Numbered from the stretch's first letter, positions 25,098 through 33,602 are shown. The stretch is DNA of 64,000 bases from Paracoccaceae bacterium (GCA_024236495.1 JACKKJ010000004.1:221199-285198); one strand, 5' to 3'. The notes: generated from the letters alone by a model not told the origin. Numbers and translations are program-made.

Positions 25098-25205
25098 GGT
25101 TCACACCTCTGACGATGAAGAGAGAATGGGATTGCCGCCTTGAAGGGTCCCCCCCGCGTGCTATAAGCCGATAGAAGGCAAGAGGCGGCGAGGCAAGAGG
25201 GCGTC

Positions 25206-25664
25206 ATGATCAGTTTGGCGAAAGCGATACGTCTGGGCGCATTGGGTATCGCGCTCGTGGCGTTGACCGCCTGCACGACTGTCTACCGCAATCATGGCTA
25301 CACGCCGAGCGACGAGGATCTTGAGAAGGTCGTTGTGGGCGAATCGACGACATCGGACGTCGCCCGCGCTGTCGGGCGCCCCTCCTCGATCGGGGTTCTG
25401 GCGCAATCGGGCTGGTATTACGTCGGCAGCCGCTTCAAGCATTTCGCCTGGAAGGCACCGGAAGAAGTGGAGCGCGAGGTCGTCGCCATCACCTTCGACG
25501 ACAAGGGCGTTGTCGAGAACGTGGAACGCTTCGGACTTGAAGGCGGGGAGGTCATCGTCCTGTCCCGCCGTGTGACCGACAGCAACATCAAGGGGCTGAG
25601 CTTCCTGCGGCAGCTTCTTGGCAACGTCGGCAACCTGAGCGCGGCGCAAATCTTCGACAACTAG
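25206..25664 (+). CDS. bamE: Outer membrane assembly lipoprotein BamE (SmpA/OmlA)
   Basis: 152-residue lipoprotein. A signal peptide (MISLAKAIRLGALGIALVAL) ends in lipobox LTAC (Cys23). The SmpA/OmlA domain follows, with YTPSDEDLEKVVVGESTTSDVARAVGRPSS (start of the fold: VGESTTSDVARAVGRP) and GWYYVGSRFKHFAW. BamE is a small subunit of the BAM complex that folds beta-barrel proteins into the outer membrane. Typical length. Convergent with msrB across a 44-nt gap holding a hairpin. Confidence 0.9.
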   Translation: MISLAKAIRLGALGIALVALTACTTVYRNHGYTPSDEDLEKVVVGESTTSDVARAVGRPSSIGVLAQSGWYYVGSRFKHFAWKAPEEVEREVVAITFDDKGVVENVERFGLEGGEVIVLSRRVTDSNIKGLSFLRQLLGNVGNLSAAQIFDN

Positions 25665-25689
25665 GCCGCGCGCGACAGGCCGCGCGGCC
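25664..25689. terminator. Candidate terminator between bamE and msrB
   Basis: GGCCGCGCG and CGCGCGGCC form a 9-bp stem with an 8-nt loop exactly at the end of bamE. It is followed by only a broken pyrimidine run on the + strand, so strength is uncertain. Confidence 0.4.
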
Positions 25690-25708
25690 CAGCCGTCTTC
25701 CGTCTTCG

Positions 25709-26101
25709 TCAGTCCTCGGACTTCGTCAGCGCGACGCCGTTGATGCAATAGCGCAGCCCGGTCGGTACGGGGCCGTCGGGAAAGACATGGCCAAGATGGG
25801 CGTCGCAGGCGGCGCAGTGCACTTCGGTCCGGCGCATGAACCAGCTTCGGTCCTCCGTCTCTCCCACGGCGTCTGGGGTCATCGGCTGCCAGAAGCTGGG
25901 CCACCCGGTGCCGGAGTCGAACTTGGCGGCCGCGTCGAACAAGGGCGCGCCGCAGCAGACGCAGTGGAAGGTGCCGGGGCCCTTGGGAAAGTCATCATGG
26001 GTAAAGGCGCGTTCGGTCGCGTGCTTGCGCGTGACGCGATAGGCCAGGTCGGAAAGCTGGGCGCGCCATTCGTCGTCGGTCTTGCGGATCTTGTCGGTCA
26101 T
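25709..26101 (-). CDS. msrB: Peptide-methionine (R)-S-oxide reductase
   Basis: 130-residue MsrB that reduces methionine-R-sulfoxide in oxidised proteins. Two CxxC zinc pairs are visible (CVCCG and CAACDAHLGH), the substrate motif GTGWPSFW, and the catalytic cysteine in LRYCINGVAL. No signal peptide, so cytoplasmic. The ATG at 26099-26101 begins MTDKIRKTDDEWR, the usual N-terminus. Confidence 0.95.
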   Translation of the reverse strand: MTDKIRKTDDEWRAQLSDLAYRVTRKHATERAFTHDDFPKGPGTFHCVCCGAPLFDAAAKFDSGTGWPSFWQPMTPDAVGETEDRSWFMRRTEVHCAACDAHLGHVFPDGPVPTGLRYCINGVALTKSED

Positions 26102-26197
26102 GGGGCTCCTGTTGCCGGAATGTGATCTTTGCGGGATAGTCGGCACAGGGAAATGTAGGCCCTCTGCCAGGTCTGGCCAAGCGGGGAGACGCTCACG

Positions 26198-26944
26198 ATG
26201 ACGGCACTGGAACGCGGCCGGTATGCGGCGCGCCTGGCCGAGGGGCCGGGCGATCTGGCCGCCGTGCTGGCACTGCGCGCGCGGGCGTTCCGGGATGGCG
26301 CCGACGACCGCGACCCCTGGGACGCGCGCTGCCTGCACCTTCTGGTGGAGAATCGCGGCGGCGGCCCGGTCGCGGCGGCTTGCCGGCTTTTGCTGCTGCC
26401 CTCGGGCGCGGATTTCGCGCAAAGCTATTCGGCGCAATTCTACGAGGTGGACGGGATGTCGGCCCTGTCCGCGCCGGTCGCCGAGGTGGGGCGGCTTTGC
26501 ACGGCGCCTGGCCTGGCCGATCCGGACCCGATCCGCCTTCTGTGGGGCGCGCTGACCGGGCTTCTGGGTGCGCGCGGTGTGGGCTGCCTGTTCGGCTGCA
26601 CCTCGTTCAGGGGGGGCGATCCGGCACGGCACCGGCCCGCGCTTGACCTCTTGGCGGGCCGCCACCTTCTGCAACCGCCCTGGCAGGTGCGGGCGCGCAG
26701 GGCAGGGGGCGTCAGACTGCGATCGGACGGGGACAGACAGGGCGATGGCGCCGAAGGTGCGGCCATGGCCTGGCAGGGCATCCCGCCGCTTCTGCGTGCC
26801 TATCTGGCGATGGGCGGGCGCGTCGGGCAGGAGGCGGTGATCGACCGCGACCTCGACACCTTGCACGTCTTCACGCTGGTCGACGTCGCGGCGATGCCGG
26901 CGGGGCGGCTTGCGGCGTTGCAGGCATTGGCGGGCCGGCAATAG
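26198..26944 (+). CDS. olsB: L-ornithine N-alpha-acyltransferase (OlsB-like)
   Basis: 248-residue GNAT-fold acyltransferase of the OlsB/hemolysin-like branch, which transfers a 3-hydroxyacyl chain from ACP to ornithine to make lyso-ornithine lipid. Recognised by RLLLLPSG, QFYEVDGM, VAEVGRLC and LFGCTSFRGGDP. No olsA acyltransferase is adjacent, which is common. Ornithine lipids replace phospholipids when phosphate is scarce. The start follows GGGGAGA. The gene is followed by a bidirectional-looking hairpin. Assignment rests on motif pattern and could be another GNAT of the same branch. Confidence 0.75.
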   Translation: MTALERGRYAARLAEGPGDLAAVLALRARAFRDGADDRDPWDARCLHLLVENRGGGPVAAACRLLLLPSGADFAQSYSAQFYEVDGMSALSAPVAEVGRLCTAPGLADPDPIRLLWGALTGLLGARGVGCLFGCTSFRGGDPARHRPALDLLAGRHLLQPPWQVRARRAGGVRLRSDGDRQGDGAEGAAMAWQGIPPLLRAYLAMGGRVGQEAVIDRDLDTLHVFTLVDVAAMPAGRLAALQALAGRQ

Positions 26945-26961
26945 AAGGTGCGCCATGAAAG

Positions 26962-26986
26962 ATGCCCCGGGGGTGTCCCGGGGCAT
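26962..26986. terminator. Terminator between olsB and the methyltransferase gene
   Basis: A perfect 10-bp stem ATGCCCCGGG/CCCGGGGCAT with a 5-nt loop between convergent genes. On the minus strand it is followed by CTTTC, on the plus strand by TTCC; it could serve both. Confidence 0.6.
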
Positions 26987-27015
26987 TCCAGTCAATCGGC
27001 CATCGGAAGGTCTGC

Positions 27016-27975
27016 CTAGCCGCGGGCGCGGCGGCCGCCACGGCGACCCGACGCGGCCTGGCTTTGCGCGGCCGAGGCTTCCGAGAAGCTCATGCCACCC
27101 GAGACCGCTTCCAGAACCTTGGCGAAACGGATCCATTCGCCGCCGTTCGAGTCGTGGTTCATCAGGAAGTTGGCGGCGCGGATCGCTTCCATCTCGACCT
27201 GGCGGACCGGGTTCATGATCGCCGAGGTCATGCCCGCGCCGATCGCCATCGGCAGGAAGGCCGCGTTGATCCCGTGGCGGTTCGGCAGCCCGAAGGAGAT
27301 GTTGGAGGCGCCGCAGGTCGTGTTGCAGCCCAGCTCCTCGCGCAGGCGCTGGACCAGCGTGAAGACCTGGCGCCCGGCGGTGGCCATCGCGCCCACCGGC
27401 ATGACCAGCGGATCGACGACGATGTCATGGGCCGGGATGCCGAAGTCGGCGGCGCGCTGGACGATCTTCTTGGCGACCTCGAAACGGACGTCGGGGTCTT
27501 CCGAGATCCCGGTGTCGTCGTTGGAGATGGCGACGACCGGCACGTTGTATTTCTTGACGAGCGGCAGAACCAGTTCCAGCCGCTCTTCCTCGCCGGTGAC
27601 GGAGTTCAGAAGCGGGCGGCCCTCGGCGGCGGCAAGGCCGGCCTCCAGCGCGCCGGGAACCGAGCTGTCGATGCACAGCGGCACATCGACCAGCCCCTGG
27701 ACGATGTTGATCATCTTCGTCATCAGCGGCGGTTCGGTTTCGTTCGGGTTGGGGTTGGAGTTGTAGACAACGCCCGCGTTCACATCGAGAACCATCGCCC
27801 CGCAGGCGACCTGTTCCAGCGCATCCTTCTCGACGGTCGAGAAATCGCCGGCCTCAAGCTCGGCGGCCAGCTTCTTGCGGCCGGTCGGGTTGATCCGTTC
27901 ACCGATGACGCAGAACGGTTCGTCAAAGCCGATGACGACGGTCTTCGTTTTGGATTCAAGGACGGTACGGGTCAT
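27016..27975 (-). CDS. Methyltetrahydrofolate:corrinoid methyltransferase (pterin-binding domain protein)
   Basis: 319-residue TIM-barrel pterin-binding protein, the counterpart of the methyltetrahydrofolate domain of MetH or of AcsE/MtgA. Motifs: VIGERINPTGRKKL, MVLDVNAGVV, CIDSSVPGALEAGL and VDPLVMPVGAM. A C-terminal Arg/Gly-rich tail (GRRGGRRARG) is unusual. It follows metF by 16 nt. Roseobacter-group genomes have been reported to use a methionine synthase split into separate proteins; this is the likely folate-domain part, with the homocysteine and cobalamin parts elsewhere. That role is inferred from the neighbours. Confidence 0.82.
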   Translation of the reverse strand: MTRTVLESKTKTVVIGFDEPFCVIGERINPTGRKKLAAELEAGDFSTVEKDALEQVACGAMVLDVNAGVVYNSNPNPNETEPPLMTKMINIVQGLVDVPLCIDSSVPGALEAGLAAAEGRPLLNSVTGEEERLELVLPLVKKYNVPVVAISNDDTGISEDPDVRFEVAKKIVQRAADFGIPAHDIVVDPLVMPVGAMATAGRQVFTLVQRLREELGCNTTCGASNISFGLPNRHGINAAFLPMAIGAGMTSAIMNPVRQVEMEAIRAANFLMNHDSNGGEWIRFAKVLEAVSGGMSFSEASAAQSQAASGRRGGRRARG

Positions 27976-27991
27976 TGCTTCACCTTGTCTC

Positions 27992-28912
27992 TTAGCTTTG
28001 CGCGGCCGGGACGGCGGACTTGCCGCCATGCTCGATGGCCCAGGTTGCGTTGGTCTTGATCCCGCCAAGCGGGAAGAAGTGGACGGATTCGATGCCGAAA
28101 TCGGGGTTGGCGGCCTTGTGAGCGGCAAGTTCGGCCACGAACTCGTTGGGCTCATAGGGCAAGAGCAGCTTGGTCACGTCCATGGCGCGCTTCTGCAGCA
28201 CCTTGAGCGAGGGGCCGACACCGCAGGCGATGGCGAATTTGATCATGGTCTGAAGCTTCGCCGGACCCGCGACACCGATGTGGACCGGAATGTCGATGCC
28301 CTCGGCCTGCAGGCGGTTGACCCAGGCGATAACCGGCTTTGCCTCGAAACAGAACTGGGTGGCCATGGCCATCTTCGCGTCGGTACGTTCCTTGAACGCC
28401 TGTTTCCACTTCAGCGCGGCAATCACGTTCTTGTCCGACCCGTCGGGGTCGATGTCCTTGTTGCCTTCCGGGTGGCCCGCGACGTGAAGCCGGTCGAACC
28501 CGTCGAAAAGGCCGGTCTCGATCAACTGCATCGAATTGTCGAAGTCACCATGCGGGGTCGAGATGCCGCCACCGAGGAGAAGCGCCTGCTTCACGTCGGC
28601 CTCGCCCTTGTAGCGGGCGATCCAGTCCGCAAGCGTCGCCTTGTCCTTGATGATGCGCGCGGGGAAATGCGGCATCACCGGGAAGCCCTCGGCATGCAGC
28701 CGCTTGGCGGTCGCCACCATGTCCTCGATCGGGGTGCCCTCGATATGGGCGATGTAGACGCGCGTGCCGGCGGGCAGGATTTCACGGAAATCCTCCACTT
28801 TCTCGGCGGTGCGCGGCATGACCTCGATCGAATAGCCCTTGAGGAAAGCCTCGACAGTCTCGGGCGAGCCCGCGGCGGGCGCATCCTTGCGGCGGAAATT
28901 CAAAAGTGCCAT
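27992..28912 (-). CDS. Methylenetetrahydrofolate reductase (MetF family)
   Basis: 306-residue TIM-barrel flavoprotein of the MTHFR family that reduces 5,10-methylene-THF to 5-methyl-THF, supplying the neighbouring methyltransferase. Seen: YSIEVMPRTAEKVEDF (the N-terminal SxEvxPpk-like strand with a substrate Glu), VYIAHIEG, ALLLGGG, LHVAGHPEGN and ATQFCFEA with its conserved Gln and Phe. It diverges from E. coli MetF but keeps the order of motifs. The ATG at 28910-28912 gives MALLNFRRKD. Between the 'virulence factor' gene and the methyltransferase, all minus strand. Confidence 0.83.
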   Translation of the reverse strand: MALLNFRRKDAPAAGSPETVEAFLKGYSIEVMPRTAEKVEDFREILPAGTRVYIAHIEGTPIEDMVATAKRLHAEGFPVMPHFPARIIKDKATLADWIARYKGEADVKQALLLGGGISTPHGDFDNSMQLIETGLFDGFDRLHVAGHPEGNKDIDPDGSDKNVIAALKWKQAFKERTDAKMAMATQFCFEAKPVIAWVNRLQAEGIDIPVHIGVAGPAKLQTMIKFAIACGVGPSLKVLQKRAMDVTKLLLPYEPNEFVAELAAHKAANPDFGIESVHFFPLGGIKTNATWAIEHGGKSAVPAAQS

Positions 28913-28943
28913 GGCGGCTCTCCAAAGGTTCTGGCGGGGTTCT

Positions 28944-29240
28944 TCAGGCCCAGCCGTCATTCGCGATCAGCGCCTTGATGCGCTCGTTGTCGTATTCGGT
29001 TTCGATTCGGGTCAGCTCCGAGGCGGCGACCGCCTCGTCCTCGCCCTCGACGGTCACCGGCGCGGCCTTGCGCCACTCGGCCAGATAGGCGTCCGTATCA
29101 CGCGCGCCAATCTTCATCGCGCAGCGATCGATTGCCTGCTCGAACCGTTCGGGCAAGGCCTTTTTCACGCCGCGCCGTCCCTTGCCCACGATGATCTGGG
29201 CCGGGATGTCGCGCCAGTAGACGATGGTAACCTCAGCCAT
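28944..29240 (-). CDS. Small 'virulence factor' family protein (folate-linked)
   Basis: 98-residue soluble protein beginning MAEVTIVYWRDIPAQIIVGKGR, a family labelled 'virulence factor' (Pfam Virulence_fact) although no pathogenic role follows from it. Central RFEQAIDRCAMKIG and YLAEWRK helices; charged C-terminus. In alphaproteobacteria it usually stands, as here, beside metF-like and methyltetrahydrofolate methyltransferase genes, so a one-carbon or methionine-synthase accessory role is more plausible. First gene of the run; 244 nt of upstream DNA separates it from the divergent ppx gene. Confidence 0.75.
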   Translation of the reverse strand: MAEVTIVYWRDIPAQIIVGKGRRGVKKALPERFEQAIDRCAMKIGARDTDAYLAEWRKAAPVTVEGEDEAVAASELTRIETEYDNERIKALIANDGWA

Positions 29241-29484
29241 GACGAATCCTTGTTCTGTGGGCCCTCAATACGCTCCATTCAGCGACAGCCGATGACGTTT
29301 TTCGACATGGCGCGCGACCGGAGCGACCTGCCCCCGGTGTTAGCGCGCGACAGGCCCGGTTGGCGAGTGGCGCGGGGATGAAAGTTTTTCACGATGATCT
29401 TGCGGCAGCCGGCGGGTCGGTGCGCTTGATTGATCCGAAGGGCGGGTCTAAGTTGGAGGCAACACAAGTTCGGAGGGCGCAAAG

Positions 29485-30597
29485 ATGGCGCCCAGGCGTC
29501 CTGGCGGTCAGGGCGCGTTCCCGATCCCGGTCGAGCCGCCACTGGCCGCAAAACCCGACCCGGCGCAGCTTTATGCGGCGCTGGACCTCGGGACAAACAG
29601 TTGTCGAATGCTGGTTGCCAGGCCACAGGGCAGCCAGTTTCAGGTTGTCGACAGCTTTTCCAAGTCGGTGCAGCTGGGCGTGGGGCTAGAGGCCTCTGGC
29701 CGGCTTGGCCGCGCCTCGATGGCGCGCACGGTCCAGGCCATGCAGATATGCAGGCGCAAGCTTGAACAGCTTTCGGTCAAGCGGATGCGGCTGGTGGCGA
29801 CCGAAGCGTGCCGCCGGGCCAGGAACGCCGGCGAATTCCTGCAACTGATCCGGCGCGAGACAGGCTTGTCGCTGGAGATCATCGAGCCGGAGGAAGAGGC
29901 GCGGCTTGCGGTCGTGTCCTGCGCGCCTTTGGTGTCGACACGGACCGAACAGCTTCTGGTCGTCGATATCGGCGGCGGATCGACCGAACTCGTCTGGATC
30001 GACCTGTCCGCGGTGCCGCGCGCCGACCGGCCGCGCGCGATCATGCGCCTTCATGCCGGGTTCCATCCGCCCGAAAGCCCGTTTCCGGCGGCCAAGGTCG
30101 TCGACTGGATTTCGGTTCCCCTCGGGGTGGCGACGCTGAACGACCAGTTTCATGACGTGGAGGACGACGCAGCGCGCTTTGCGCTGATGAGTTGGTTCTT
30201 CGAGGAGAAGCTGGCCGATTTCTCGCCCTACAATGCCAGCCAGCCGCGCGAGGGGTTCCAGATCATCGGCACCTCGGGGACGGTCACGACGGTCGCGGCC
30301 AGCCATCTGGGGCTGAAGCGCTACGACCGGACCAAGGTGGACGGCCTGCGGATGAGTTCCGACCAGATCGACCGGGTAATCCGCGAATACCTGGCGCTTG
30401 GTCCGACCGGGCGGCGCAACGACCCCAGGATCGGGCGCGACCGACATACGCTGATCATGTCCGGCGCGGCGATCCTTCAGGCGCTGATGCGGATCTGGCC
30501 GACCGACCGGCTTTCGGTCGCGGACCGTGGCCTGCGCGAAGGTCTGCTTTATGCGCAGATGTCGGCGGATGGCGTGCTTGAGGAAGGGCCCTGCTGA
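29485..30597 (+). CDS. Ppx/GppA family phosphatase
   Basis: 370-residue member of the exopolyphosphatase/guanosine pentaphosphate phosphatase family (actin-like ATPase fold). Motifs: YAALDLGTNSCRMLVA (phosphate 1), EPEEEARLAVVSC, LLVVDIGGGSTELVW (phosphate 2), ISVPLGVATLND and IIGTSGTVTTVA. Shorter than E. coli Ppx because it lacks the C-terminal HD-like domain. It may hydrolyse polyphosphate or pppGpp; the sequence does not decide. GGAGGG lies 7 nt before the ATG. It precedes rlmE by 66 nt on the same strand, a common pairing in this group. Confidence 0.87.
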   Translation: MAPRRPGGQGAFPIPVEPPLAAKPDPAQLYAALDLGTNSCRMLVARPQGSQFQVVDSFSKSVQLGVGLEASGRLGRASMARTVQAMQICRRKLEQLSVKRMRLVATEACRRARNAGEFLQLIRRETGLSLEIIEPEEEARLAVVSCAPLVSTRTEQLLVVDIGGGSTELVWIDLSAVPRADRPRAIMRLHAGFHPPESPFPAAKVVDWISVPLGVATLNDQFHDVEDDAARFALMSWFFEEKLADFSPYNASQPREGFQIIGTSGTVTTVAASHLGLKRYDRTKVDGLRMSSDQIDRVIREYLALGPTGRRNDPRIGRDRHTLIMSGAAILQALMRIWPTDRLSVADRGLREGLLYAQMSADGVLEEGPC

Positions 30598-30663
30598 GGG
30601 CGCAGGTTGCGGCGCCGCGCGCGCCGCGCTATCCCGGCCGGAACGAAAGGGCGGCGAACGATC

Positions 30664-31407
30664 ATGGCCAACACACCTTCAGGCAAATCCTCGGGCCGCG
30701 GGCAGCGCGACCTGCGCGTGCGGGTCAAGACCGCCAAGGGCCGCAAGCTGTCCTCGACATTGTGGCTGGAACGCCAGTTGAACGATCCCTATGTGCAGCG
30801 CGCCAGGAAGGAAGGCTTCCGCGGGCGCGCGGCCTACAAGATCCTGGAACTTGACGACAAGTACCGGTTCCTGGTGCCCGGCGCGCGGGTCGTCGACCTG
30901 GGCTGTGCCCCCGGTGGCTGGTGCCAGGTCGCCGTGCAGCGCGTCAATGCGCTGGGGGAAAAGTCCGGCAAGCGGGTCGGGCGGGTCATCGGGATCGACC
31001 TGCAGGAGGTCGAGCCGATCGCCGGGGCGGAGATCCACCAGCTCGATTTCCTGTCGGACGGTGCCGACGACAAGGTCAAGGCCTGGCTGGGCGGCCGCGC
31101 CGACGTGGTGATGAGCGACATGGCCGCCTCTGCCTCGGGCCACAAGGGCACCGATCACCTGCGCATCATGGCGCTTTGCGAGGCTGCGGCGGAACTGGCC
31201 TTCGACGTGCTGGAAGAGGGGGGCACCTTCGTTGCCAAGGTGCTGGCGGGCGGGGCGGAGGCAGAGCTTCAGGCGATGCTGAAGCGCGCCTTTACCAAGG
31301 TCGCGAACGTGAAGCCGCCCGCAAGCCGTGCGGACAGTTCCGAGAAGTTCGTCGTCGCGACCGGGTTCAGGGGTCGCGACGGGCAGGGCGTGACCAGCGA
31401 GGGCTGA
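30664..31407 (+). CDS. rlmE: 23S rRNA (uridine-2'-O-)-methyltransferase
   Basis: 247-residue FtsJ/RrmJ-family enzyme that methylates U2552 of 23S rRNA. The N-terminal basic segment is followed by YKILELDDKYRFLVPGARVVDLG (quoted as ARVVDLGCAPGGWCQVA, the SAM motif), the catalytic K-D-K-E set in AAYKILEL, MSDMAA, and FVAKVLAG, and C-terminal KPPASRADSSEKFVV. Slightly longer than E. coli RlmE owing to an N-terminal extension. The ATG at 30664 is chosen over upstream codons because MANTPSGKSSG is the conserved start. Confidence 0.93.
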   Translation: MANTPSGKSSGRGQRDLRVRVKTAKGRKLSSTLWLERQLNDPYVQRARKEGFRGRAAYKILELDDKYRFLVPGARVVDLGCAPGGWCQVAVQRVNALGEKSGKRVGRVIGIDLQEVEPIAGAEIHQLDFLSDGADDKVKAWLGGRADVVMSDMAASASGHKGTDHLRIMALCEAAAELAFDVLEEGGTFVAKVLAGGAEAELQAMLKRAFTKVANVKPPASRADSSEKFVVATGFRGRDGQGVTSEG

Positions 31408-31423
31408 CCCCCGCGGCGCCTAT

Positions 31424-31933
31424 TCAGGGCGCGGTCGGGATCAGCAATCCCTCGACGCTGATCGTCGCGGGCGCGCCGCAGTGGAACAGGTAGTAGGTCA
31501 GTTCGTAGCTCGGGCGGCGCAGGACGCCGGGACGGCCCAGAAGATCGCGCGCGCGGCGAAACTCCGGCGCGGCCGGATTGGCCGAGGTCGACAGCATCTG
31601 GTGCGGCGACACGACAAGGTCGTTGCGCGGCCGGCCGGGGCCAAAGCAGTTTGCCGGAATGACGATCGGCGCGGCGTCGGGGCAACTGACCAGGAAATCC
31701 TCGTCCAGGTGCATCTTGTCGGTCGCGGTCACCCGCACATAGGTGCCCGTGGCGCTGCGGACCGGGTCGTTGGCGCGCAGCCCCTGCACCGGCATTTCGC
31801 CAAACGAGGTCGAGACGCGCATGTCCCAGCACAGGCCGGGCAATGTCCATTCGGTGGTGCGCTGCCGCGCCCAGCGGGTGCGGGGAAAGTCGCGGGTAAG
31901 GTCGGTCTGGAGGTAGTCGGTCTGGCTCTGCAT
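31424..31933 (-). CDS. Hint (Hedgehog/intein) domain protein
   Basis: 169-residue protein consisting almost only of a Hint_2-type domain as found in many Rhodobacterales proteins. Visible blocks: a TSFGEMPVQGLRANDPVRS N-terminal strand (usually GTLIATPxGxxPVExLxxGDxV), a VTATDKMHLDEDF segment, and NDLVVSPHQMLSTS resembling intein block B/F (SPxH). The N-terminal nucleophile Cys/Ser of active inteins is not evident; a Cys at WTLPGLCWDM precedes the block. Such stand-alone Hint proteins are of unknown function, perhaps linked to secreted repeat proteins. Convergent with rlmE (16 nt apart). Confidence 0.72.
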   Translation of the reverse strand: MQSQTDYLQTDLTRDFPRTRWARQRTTEWTLPGLCWDMRVSTSFGEMPVQGLRANDPVRSATGTYVRVTATDKMHLDEDFLVSCPDAAPIVIPANCFGPGRPRNDLVVSPHQMLSTSANPAAPEFRRARDLLGRPGVLRRPSYELTYYLFHCGAPATISVEGLLIPTAP

Positions 31934-32684
31934 CGATCATCCGATCTTGTTGCAGTGCCGTTACCCACGAGGCATGCCGGGGCGGAGCAGATTTCGGCCC
32001 CGGCACACCTCACCGTGGTATCAACGTGCCGACCCCGGTCGGCGTTACTCGTTAATCGAACAGCACTGGTACATCGTCACTGGTTACTTGGATTTGCCGA
32101 AGGTGGAGCATCCGGCGCTTCCATGCTTAGACAAGACACCAAAAATCTGGCCGCGTTAAGGCGTTTTTTACTGACTGGCCTACTTCTGGCCCGGGTTGCG
32201 GCGGTGGCCGCCGGGAGCCTGCAGCAGGCCCCGAAACAAAGATCGCGAGGTTGTTGTCCTTTGGTTAGTTTTGCCAAGATGCCTTGCGGTTATTGTCGCT
32301 GCATCGCAATCAATTGGGGGGAGGGGGAAAATGCATCGGTCTTTCGCCCCTGCCATTTTCTCGTCTGTTCCGGTCGAAACAATGGGGCTTTCTTCCCTCG
32401 AATTCGCGAAAAAACGCGTTCTATCCACAAATGGTTGTGTGAAAACACGATTCGCTTCGCTGAAAACGGCGAAAATGAGGCGTTAATGGTCTCACAACGT
32501 CGGCGGCCGGACTGTGCAGTGCGAATCGTCACTGGCCGGTTCAAGCGCGGCAGGGGCGACAATCGGCGCCAACCTGAATGACCCGCGCCAGGCGGCAAGA
32601 ACGGCATCGCCGTGCTGATCCGGCAACGGCATGCCCACCGACCCGCGATGCCCCGGTCGCGTCCCGGAACCGCGGGCGTGCGCC
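31934..32684. other. 751-nt gene-poor, AT-richer region
   Basis: No convincing gene. It presumably contains the promoter of the Hint gene. Base composition drops visibly in 32040-32500 relative to flanking genes. Noted: GGGGGGAGGGGG just before an ATG at 32331 that opens a 51-codon frame (weak candidate), CGCGAAAAAACGCG (32406-32419), and one DnaA-box-like CTATCCACA (32421-32429). A single box and no origin genes do not make an origin. The last ~130 nt return to high GC. Confidence 0.6.
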
Positions 32685-33533
32685 TCAGATCGATACACGG
32701 TGTTCGGCCAGTCCCGCGATGGTCTGGACCGCGCTGTAGACGACGCCATCGCCGGGTTGCGGATCGCTCAGCCCCTCGCGTGCCGTCGTCACGAAGAGGT
32801 CGCGCAAACCGGCCCCCCCGAAGGCGGGACACGAACTGTGCCGGCCGCCCACGGGTACGACACGGTCAAGCGTCCCGTCGGGCAGGTAGCGCGCGACCCG
32901 GCCCGCGCCCCATTGCGCGTTCCACAGCGCGCCTTCTGCATCGACGACCGATCCGTCGGGGTTCAGGCCTTCCGCGTTCAGGTCGACAAAGACCGCCGGG
33001 GCGCCGGTGGGCCATCCGGCCGCGTCAAGCGGTTGCCGCAGGATCTGGCGTCTGGGCGTGTCGGCGAAATAGGCGGTTCGCCCATCCGGCGCGAAGCAGA
33101 TCGAATTCGGGATCGTTATCGCGTCAAAGAGCTTCACGATCCGGCCCTCATGCATGCGGTAGATCGCGCCGGCCCCGTCCTGCGCCCGCTTCCCCATGGT
33201 TCCGATCCAGAACCCGCCAAAGGGATCGGCGCGTCCGTCGTTGGAACGCGTTTCGGGGTTCTCCGCCTCAAGCGGGTGCAGCAGGGATCTTGCGCCGGTC
33301 GCGATCCCGAACCGGTAAAGACCGGTTTCCGAGGCGATCAGCAGCGTGTCGCGGTCGATCCAGCCGGCGGCAGAGACATGTTCGTCGAAGCGCCATTCCT
33401 GCGTGCGATCCGCCGCGCGTGTCAGAAGCCGCCTGCCCAGAATGTCGAACCAGAAAAGCTGCCCGCGTTCGGGATGCCAGAACGGACCTTCGCCCAGTTC
33501 GCAGATCCGTTCGTCGTAGACCGCTGCCTGCAT
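32685..33533 (-). CDS. SMP-30/gluconolactonase family sugar lactonase (arabinonolactonase/galactonolactonase)
   Basis: 282-residue six-bladed beta-propeller lactonase. Metal ligands typical of the family are visible: ELGEGPFWH (Glu), SNDGRADPFGGFWIGTM (Asn/Asp) and NSICFAPDGRTAYFADT (Asn, Asp). C-terminal AFGGAGLRDLFVTTA is conserved. In this gene set it hydrolyses the aldonolactone formed by the sugar 1-dehydrogenase. The ATG at 33531-33533 is preferred because GGGGGC precedes it by about 8 nt; a TTG 15 nt upstream is the alternative. Last gene of the minus-strand sugar cluster. Confidence 0.87.
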   Translation of the reverse strand: MQAAVYDERICELGEGPFWHPERGQLFWFDILGRRLLTRAADRTQEWRFDEHVSAAGWIDRDTLLIASETGLYRFGIATGARSLLHPLEAENPETRSNDGRADPFGGFWIGTMGKRAQDGAGAIYRMHEGRIVKLFDAITIPNSICFAPDGRTAYFADTPRRQILRQPLDAAGWPTGAPAVFVDLNAEGLNPDGSVVDAEGALWNAQWGAGRVARYLPDGTLDRVVPVGGRHSSCPAFGGAGLRDLFVTTAREGLSDPQPGDGVVYSAVQTIAGLAEHRVSI

Positions 33534-33602
33534 CTGCAAAGCCCCCAATGCTGTGTCGCCGCGTGCCCTACATGCCCGGCGCGTTTCATCCGCAATCTGC
33601 CG

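Noticed and set aside
29241..29484. A cobalamin or SAM riboswitch before the metF-type operon.
   Set aside because: I could not find a B12 box or a convincing SAM-II/SAM-SAH fold by eye; a covariance-model search would decide.
32331..32486. A 51-codon frame with a strong purine-rich ribosome-binding tract.
   Set aside because: No recognisable family, no operon packing and unknown conservation; kept only as a note on the gene-poor region.
32040..32500. A replication origin, suggested by AT-richer DNA and one DnaA-box-like sequence.
   Set aside because: Only one imperfect box and no replication genes nearby.
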